From Nepenthes gracilis (taxonomy: Eukaryota > Streptophyta > Magnoliopsida > Caryophyllales > Nepenthaceae): DNA of 64,000 nucleotides. The stretch lies in NCBI GenBank assembly GCA_033239525.1, contig BSYO01000028.1, positions 13,695,597-13,759,596 on the forward strand, written 5' to 3'. Of the stretch, positions 56,900-64,000 are shown piece after piece. The translations under genes were made by a program, and so were the position numbers. The stretch's first letter is position 1. Every line of letters starts with the position of its first letter. The notes under the pieces are model-generated. The model ran no database searches and was not told the DNA's origin. It saw only the letters and a list, made by a program, of their open reading frames with translations.

Positions 56900-59305
56900 A
56901 CTATTTAAAGAAGGGGAGGGTGCCCAACGGAAGAGATGGTCACTGTTGTGAAACCCTGGCTGTGCAGCTGATACCGTCGACGCTGTTCCTCGCTGTTGCC
57001 ACTGCTAATCACCATCGTGAATTCAAGCTGAAGTTGCTATCATTGGTTGGTGTCACCACCGTTGTCGATTTGTGCCGCTGCCGTCGTTATTGGAAGAAGA
57101 ACATGAAATTGAGGCAAGTTCATTTGAGACTTCTTTGAAATTAATCTTCTAATTGTTGTGAGGAAATCCTAATCTTCTCATTGTTGATGTTGATTGTTTC
57201 ATTTCATGTCTGGATTTTGAGAGGAAGTTGGCCGTATTTTGTTGCGAGCCAAAAAAGGGGGGCAAAATAGAGCCTTGGCTCTAGACGGTGGAAATGGATT
57301 GGTTTCGAGGGGTTTATGCCGAATTGGGGCATAATAGCTAGTAGATTGATGCTATAAAATTTATTAATTTACTTGTTGAATTATGAAAGTTGAAACTTTT
57401 CTTATTATATGTGAGAATTGGAATATGGCCGAGAGAATAGAGCATCTTACTCTGTTGTGCCATTGTGCGATTTCTGTGATGGAGATGGTGAGAAATTGAA
57501 TCGGAAACTTAGATGCGTTAATGGGGTATATATAAACCCTGGGTGTGATGAGTTACAGAGGTGTATGTGTGTGTAGCATGTATGTGAGGGTGTGCAGGTG
57601 GTCATTGTGAAGCTGTGTGTGTAATTTGTTGCTGCAATGTGAGTGCATGTGTGCATAGTTGTAAAAGGTGCTGCTTCAATGTGGAAAACGTCAATGTTGG
57701 AAGAGTGGATGTGTGGCTACCTTTGCTGGCTGTAGCCATGAGTATCGTGGGTATATATATATATATATATGAAAATGAAGGATTAGTGAATACAAATTGA
57801 TCTATAAAATATGGTTAAAATTATTATATAGTTTCGTGAAAATTGCTAGACAACTTTGGTATGATTTAATCAAAGTTGGTTATAATAGGCCTGTCCGCAT
57901 GTCATAATTAAGATATGGTTCTAGGGATAGGATTTGAATATCAAATCAGAATGGGAGATTAGATAAATGTTTAAATTGGTCAAAATATATATTTCTCCAG
58001 TTCTCTTTTGTTCTTTTATCATTCAGTGATAAATTTCTTTGTGTTAATTTTGATAGTATGAGTACAGTCCTTATCAGTACCGAACGATAATTATATCGTT
58101 GTAATTGCAAAGCTTTCCTTGCATTATATTTAATTGCGTGAGTAATGAGTTATTGGCCTTCTACGGTCAAGGTTAAGGAGAGCGTATGAAAACACTAAGG
58201 TATCTAGTTGAATGGAATGCTAGACATCTTAGCATGGTTACACTTATCCAATACTGATTTATATATCACGGTGATAAAGAGTTATATTGTTTATTATGCA
58301 GGGATACTTATAGTCATGTAACCATCGTAGGAGATGATATCAATGATGTCATTTGACGAGGGGTATCACGGATGATATGGGCATGCTACAAGTACAACAT
58401 TTACGAGGATTGTAGGAATGGTGAGGATACTATGGATAATCTTGTTACACTTACCCAATCGTTGGGGCCGTACATATGCGGCTTTTGGTTCACGGTGGCA
58501 AAATAAGGTCCAAGGAGATACATTGTGATATTTCATCATTATTAATACCTCCTGAATTTGGGATTTGATAGAATCCACGAATTGTATTCAGTAGAATCCA
58601 TGTGTCAGATTTTACGATATTTAGATTTAGTAAAATCCATATTGTTTATTGTTATTCGATTTTCAAGTCGTTCACACAGATATTCAGACCAAGAGATCCC
58701 TTATTTTTTGTGAAATTGGATTCTGAAGGATTTTCGTCTCTTATTAATGAAATCTTATGATCTTTGTCATATCAGAGTTGGAGTGATATGTTTTTCTTAT
58801 ATATTTGAATCATAAATGCGATGAAATGTATTTTCTTGGATATATTGATTTGTTCGATATTATATTATTATTCATGACTATTGGTATATATTATATATTG
58901 TATATTTGAGACATTTATTATCATTTCTTGTTTTGGTTTTAGATTTGTTATCACTTGTTGGAAATTTGGCTCACTCTTATATTTTATTTGCTTCAAATTT
59001 AGTTAATTGTATAGTACGGGCCGAGGGATTCAACTTTGGCTATAGAAACTCGAGATGGAGAAGATAGTGGAGATAGAGGCTCGTGAGAAGAAATTCTAGA
59101 GTCAGTTTCATTGATCGAGATTTTATTTTGAAATATTATTGGGACTGCATTTCCAGGATAATAATATTTTATATGTTTATTATCTCGAAGGAGTTTATTA
59201 TAGGAATTATAATTATTATGTTAAATTTATAATGATGATTGAACATTTGAGTTTCCTTGTGGTTGGCCTGAACCGGGTTGAGTGACTTGGGTTCGGGTCG
59301 TCACA
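56900..59305 (+). mobile_element. 5' LTR of a chromovirus-type element (family B), start undetermined
   Basis: From a TATA-like CTATTTAAAG (56902-56911), a GC-rich leader (56930-57120), a GT-rich minisatellite (57541-57660) and the conserved 3' part (57970-58650), to an end at GGGTTCGGGTCGTCACA (59289-59305). The same order recurs at 59810-63205. A degenerate tRNA-iMet primer site follows directly. Confidence 0.7.
57541..57660 (+). repeat. GT-rich minisatellite in LTR
   Basis: Irregular (TGTG)/(TGTATG)/(GTGCA) repeats. The corresponding position in the downstream LTR is expanded to about 400 bp (60338-60742). Confidence 0.75.
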
Positions 59306-59309
59306 GCTG

Positions 59310-59320
59310 TGATATCAGAG
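59310..59320 (+). other. Degenerate primer-binding site (tRNA-iMet)
   Basis: TGATATCAGAG, close to TGGTATCAGAG, four bases after the LTR end. Confidence 0.65.
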
Positions 59321-59710
59321 AAGTAATGTTCTGTGTGAACACTTGAGAATTTTTGGAGTTGATAATATTTGAGGATATTAGACGATTCAAGAATATTCCT
59401 AACAAATCAAGTCTGAGTGGTGAATGATGTGTATTTTGGAGGACTTTCAAGGCTTAGTGTGTTGAAGTTTCGATTCGATAAGTAGTTCAAGAACCTAATA
59501 TATCAATGAATGTTCTAGGTCGAGGAAAATTTTATAGCACTTTTTTGAGGACTTAGAAGATCATTGGCGATTCTGAGTCGTGAAATATATCATATATTTT
59601 GGGTTTAGGGTCTAGGATATTTTGGGATCAGGAGGAAATAGGTAGACCAGAGTATTATTATAGGTTAGGTTCTAAATTTTCTTATTTTACAGGTTGTTGC
59701 GACAACAAAA
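59321..59710 (+). mobile_element. Residual internal region of the family-B element
   Basis: Only about 0.4 kb between the primer site and the next LTR, with no coding domain. The element has lost its internal part. Confidence 0.5.
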
Positions 59711-60337
59711 TACAAGCATAGGAGACTCCTACAAAACTTATGATGGCATTCATACGGAGTATCTTAGCTCATAGCACAAGCTCTGAAACACCTTGACTTG
59801 CAAACTCCATGGGTCTATATAAGCACGGCTCCAGTGGGTATGCGAGGAAAGAAAATAGAGTCTAGCCGAGAGTGAGAGCAGAGAAAGACTTTGCTATTGG
59901 GCTTCCGTGAGCCGCCACCGAGGCACCTTCTTCGTTATTGCTGCCGCTGCTGTGTAGTTGCCGTTGCCAATTTCTGCTACCATCTTTGTTACTTCAGTGA
60001 TATTGCAATCAGGCAAGTGAATCCACATTATTTCACTTCTTCACTCATTGCAAGTAAAACTCCTCTCTCGTTTGCAAGTAATTTTCTCATTCCTCTTATA
60101 ATCCTCATTCCACGTCTTCCTTGGGTACCGAAATATTAAAGGAAAAACTAATTTTAATCTGCTATGGGGATTGATTTGGGAGATAATCAAAGTATTTTGT
60201 TTAATTTGGGAAATGGATGAGAGAGCAAGGCTACTTGCTTTGTTTTCATGGACGGCTTAGAAGGGTGAGAAAACAGAGCCTCAAGCTCAGTTTACGCGAC
60301 TAGATGAAGTTGCGTATAATCCAATGATGCTATACGA

Positions 60338-60742
60338 GTGATGTACTTATGTGGGCATAAGATTAAAATATGTATATGTGAATGTATTATAAGAATGATG
60401 TATGTGCGTATATGTAATATATATATTTTTATTGTGTACTGTGGGTGTATATATATATGTATATATATACGTGCAAAGATACGTGTTGCTGTATACAGGT
60501 GCAGGTGGGTGTGTGCATTGTGCGTGGTGTGTGTGTGCTGTGCATATATTTTGTGTGTGTGTGTGAGCATGAGCAGCATGTGCTGCTTTGTGAGAGTGTG
60601 GGTCGGTGTGTGGGTATGCAGGGGCAGGGTGTGTTGCGTAGCCGTGAGTGTGTGCGTACACTGTGCATGTGTGTCATCAGTGTGTGTGTGTGCATGAGCA
60701 GTTAGGTATGTGTGCAGACATGCACTGTGTGCGGTGGGTGTG
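60338..60742 (+). repeat. Expanded GT-rich minisatellite
   Basis: About 400 bp of irregular alternating purine-pyrimidine TG/TA repeats, able in principle to form Z-DNA. It continues after the TRIM at 61221-61500. Confidence 0.8.
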
Positions 60743-61220
60743 TGTAACGTCCCCGGCCACCCGCTTGTAGATATTGTCCGCTTTGGACGGGGAGAACTTC
60801 ACGGCGTCTCAAGCCAACACGCGGCCCGCGTGGTTTTGTTCCTGGCAGACGGAGTCCACCACCCCAAAACGCGTCTACAAAGGAGAGGTATCCACGTCCT
60901 TATAAGGCACGCTTCGTTCTCCTCCCCATCTGATGTGGGATATCACAGTCCACCTCCTTGGGAGCCCAGCGTCCACGTTGGCACACCTAACCAGGCCCCC
61001 TCTCTAATACAATTTGTAACGTCCCTGGGCCACCCGCTTGTAGATATTGTCCTCTTTGGGCCGGGAGAACTTTACGGCGTCTCAAGCCAAGACGCGGCCC
61101 GCACGGTTTTGTCTCGGCAAATGGAGTCCACCGCCCTCAAAATACGTCTACAATGGAGAGGTATCCACGCCCTTATAAGGCACGCTTCATTCTCCTCCTC
61201 ATCCGATGTAGGACATTATA
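60743..61220 (-). mobile_element. TRIM element (478 bp) with GTGTG target-site duplication
   Basis: Two direct terminal repeats (60743-60947 and 61015-61220) flank a 67-bp internal part. Read on minus it starts TGTGATATCCCACATCAG. It has a CTTATAAGG TATA-like box in each repeat, a degenerate tRNA-iMet primer site (61000-61012, CTCTCTAATACAA on +) and a purine tract (AAGGAGGTGGAC on minus) next to the other repeat. GTGTG occurs at 60738-60742 and 61221-61225. The outer CA of one repeat has become TA. It has no coding capacity, as expected for TRIMs, which depend on enzymes from other elements. Confidence 0.9.
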
Positions 61221-63205
61221 GTGTGTGTGGCCTGCTACATATTTAGTTGTGTGCAGTGTAGAGGTAAACTGTCAATGGTGTGCTGACAATGTGTGTTTAA
61301 CTTGTGTAACCAGGTGTGTGTGTGTATACGACTGTGTGTGAGTAGCTGTGTGTGCAATGTGCTATGTGTATATGAGCTATAAGTATGGGGTATTTAGCTG
61401 ATGGTTGGCATGTGCTGGCCGAGTGAGTTAAGATTGTGGGGAATGTGCGGCCAGTGTGTAAGTGTAAACCAGCGTGAGTATTGGGCATGTGTGTGAGTGG
61501 CCATGTGGGGGGGGGAAATATATATATGTACGTATGGATATATGCGTATGCATGAGAACAAAGATGAAAAGGTGCGTAGAGAGCATTTACAATTTGTATA
61601 TGTTGTATTTAAAAATATATATTGGTCTCTATTTGGAGTTATGTACGTATGTTATATACTGATCTTATGAAGAAATTTATAGTGCTGATTATATAATTGG
61701 AATTTTGAAAATTTATTTGGGGTAAATTTTAAATAAAAGTGGATATTATTGGCTTTAGTAGTAGGCATCATACTGAAACAGAATGGAAAAATAGTTAAAT
61801 TTAAATAAAAAAATAAATTATATCTCGATTTGAGTTTTCTATTCTTTGTTTCATGATAAATTCTTTTGTATTAGATTTGATGGCGTGAGTACGATCTTTA
61901 TTAGTACTGAACGACATTTCTATCATTATAGTTGCAAAGTTTTCTTTGCATTATACTTGATCGCGTGAGTATTTGATTATTGGCTTTCTACGGTTAAGAT
62001 TGAAGAGAGTGTGTGAAAACATTAGGGTATCGAGTCAAATGGAAGGCTACGATACCTTAGTGTAGTCTACGCTTATCCGATATTGAGTTTCGTGTCGTGG
62101 TGGTGTTGAGGTACATTGCTTAGATTGGCGAGATGCTTATGACCATGTGACCATCGTAATTCATGATATCGAGTGTATCATGGCGGGAGGTGTTGGGTTT
62201 GATGTATGAGATACTTTTCATACCTTGTAGAGTCGAAAGAGGAGCACGTTGGTGTGATCATTCGTACTTGGTTGAGTCGGATGATGAGCATGCTAGAGAG
62301 ACATCTGTACTTTGTTGGGCAGAGTCTCTGTGGACCATGAATTTCAGTCGGAGGTCAAACTTATGAGTATCGGGTAGTCCGTATAAATGCCCAACTGTTA
62401 GGGGATATACACGGTCTTTGATTCACAGTGGCGAAATAAGATCCAGGAGTTTTCTTGTTATATTCTATGATTGTGAGTACCTCATAAGTTGTGTTGACAG
62501 CATCCTTATGTTGGATCTGTGATATCCAGGTTCAGTGGAATCCATATTGGTTATCATCATTATTATGCAGGTTATTCTCGCTGACATATGGATTAGGGAA
62601 TCTCCACTCATCATTGACATCAAATTCCAGGGGATTTTCATTAATTATTGGTACTCCTATTATCTTTGTGATATATGGGTCAAGTGTGACATATCTTATT
62701 TAGAGTCATATTTACGACATATTGTGGTTTCTCGGATATAGTAGATGGTTAGAGTTGTGTTGAGACGTTGAGACCTTTATAATTAGATATCCGAGATCTT
62801 CATTGGTATTTAGCTTTTTTATTATTATCACTTGTTAGATTTTAGCTCACCCTTATATTTTCTTGACTCCAGATTGAATTGATTGTATAGTGCGGATCGT
62901 GGAATCCTACTTTTGCTACAGGACTTTCAGGTAGCACAATTTGTGGAGGCTAGATATTATTTCTCAGTGGAAGACAAACTAGATATGTTATTGATGGAAG
63001 TTGAGTAGTTTTCCATCGAGCTCCGACCCGTGGTCCTTAGTAGTTTTATTTCGGGATAATTATATGATGTATTGATGAATTTGATAGTAATTTAATTGAT
63101 TTGTATTGCCATTATAGAAGATTATGAATAATTTTAAGTTTTGAGAGTCTTCAGCGTGAGCGGTCTGAACCATGCTAAAAATTTAAGGTTTGAGTCTTCA
63201 TATCG

Positions 63206-63345
63206 GGTAAGTTGGTTTAGTGTTATTTTTTAATATAGGTTATTATTTAGTTACTCTTTTTTAATATATATATATATATATATATTTTGTAGGTTGCTAG
63301 ATATTTTAAAATTATTATATTTAATTGATCATCTACTTGGGTTGT
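63206..63345. other. Spacer with (TA)n run
   Basis: Short AT-rich stretch with TATATATA at 63265-63286, no gene. Confidence 0.5.
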
Positions 63346-64000
63346 GATGGGTTTCGGGACCCAAGGCCCAAAATTGTGATTGCGGGCCCAAAGATCACAA
63401 GGGTAAGCTGGCCCAAGAGGCCCACAGCCCAACTAGGCCCAAAAGATTAAGTTGGTGCCAAGCGCCCCGGATTTTAAACTGAGAAGCCAAGAATAGCAAT
63501 GGCAGCCCGGGAGGACATTTTAAACCAAATAAGAACGAGAACACCACGTATGGCTGACGTCATCAACCAAACCACGAGGACGGCCACAACCTCCTCATGC
63601 CCTCAAGATAAAAAGCCAAAATGACCGAGGATGCCAACTCAGATGACTCGCAGAGCACGTGCTGCCACGAGTGATCAACGGCCTCGACATGCCGTATCTA
63701 CAGAGCAAGCGCCCCTGCACGCTGTATCTACAGGCTGTGACAGGTGTCCCTGTCACGCCACTCCTGCAAAGTTGGTGGCAGGCATCCCTGATGCGCCAGT
63801 GCCACGTGTCCCCTTTCTAACGACACCATCTCCCTTATAAATACCCCCTTTCAGGCTGCTAAGGGGGATTCCGAAAAAATTCTGTCTGAGTATACTGAGT
63901 AAAGAATTCTCGAGGGAAAAGAGAAAGGGCAAAGAAAAAGAGTGAAGGAAAAAAGAAGCAAGACTTCATACACTGTAACTCTCAGTGTGGGCGAATAGCT
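63346..64000 (+). mobile_element. Start of a Tat-like LTR, continues beyond the window
   Basis: Starts TGATGGGTTTCGGGACCCAA, like the family-T and non-autonomous LTRs. It continues with repeated GGCCCAA motifs, as in 30445-30620, and a TATA box in CCCTTATAAATACCCC (63832-63847) at the position found in the 5' LTR at 31229. A purine-rich leader follows. The element's body lies outside the window. Confidence 0.7.
63836..63843 (+). promoter_or_regulatory. TATA box of the terminal LTR
   Basis: TATAAATA, about 490 bp into the LTR, followed by AAGGGGGATTCCG and a GA-rich leader. Confidence 0.65.

Larger units (their letters stand above)
59711..63205 (+). mobile_element. 3' LTR of the family-B element, carrying a TRIM
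   Basis: Homologous to the upstream LTR: GC-rich leader (59890-60010), GT-rich block (60338-60742 and 61221-61500), and the 3' part (61810-62760 against 57970-58900, e.g. TATTGGC(T/C)TTCTACGGT). TATA box TCTATATAAGCACG at 59815-59828. The end is decayed (near 63205). The start is uncertain because the upstream LTR differs there. Confidence 0.65.

Noticed and set aside
60743..61220. Cassandra-type element carrying 5S rRNA sequence
   Set aside because: Size and layout suggested it, but I find no 5S rRNA internal promoter sequence in either terminal repeat.
60710..61246. 178-codon open frame across the TRIM
   Set aside because: It consists of the two terminal repeats read through, which gives a duplicated peptide. 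TRIMs do not code for protein.

Overview
This is repeat-rich nuclear DNA from a flowering plant. The evidence is nested LTR retrotransposons of both plant superfamilies, solo LTRs with target-site duplications (TSDs), a TRIM element of a type common in plants, AT-rich spacers, and one small plant-type secreted-protein gene with an intron. I cannot name the species. A 100-base N run at 55957-56056 is an assembly gap. Almost every base that can be explained is transposon-derived. I see no bacterial, organellar, rRNA or tRNA genes and no CRISPR array.

Layout. 1-2624: chromovirus-type LTR. 2625-11063: 3' half of a decayed Ty3/gypsy element of Tat type, with RNase H and integrase on +, then genes on the opposite strand, then its 3' LTR. 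11570-24302: two copies of the same mosaic (chromovirus LTR joined to Tat LTR and internal DNA) in inverted orientation around a spacer of about 1 kb. 24303-30022: minus-strand Tat element (RT, gag, primer site, 5' LTR), split by a 2571-bp solo LTR with perfect TSDs. 30445-36857: a relatively young non-autonomous Tat-like element with 1.17-kb LTRs, a gag remnant, no pol, and a 405-codon open frame on the antisense strand. 38540-43961: a nearly full-length, mutationally dead Copia element related to Tnt1/Tork. 44086-46202 and 49599-52115: two more solo LTRs. Between them lies the only recognisable host gene, a secreted histidine-rich protein at 48554-48983 with an apparent 1-bp frameshift. 52185-53090: Tat LTR relic. 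56900-63205: two direct LTRs of a chromovirus with GT-rich minisatellites, the second carrying a 478-bp TRIM. 63346-64000: start of another Tat-like LTR running off the window.

The feature most worth pursuing is the antisense gene of the Tat-type elements. It occurs in at least two diverged copies (5560-7443 and 32933-35175). Both have the same order: conserved N-terminal domain, acidic linker, short phase-0 GT-AG intron, coiled coil. Other notable points are the large inverted duplication, the hairpin-forming tandem repeats in LTRs and internal regions, and the mostly C-to-T stop codons that inactivated the Copia element.
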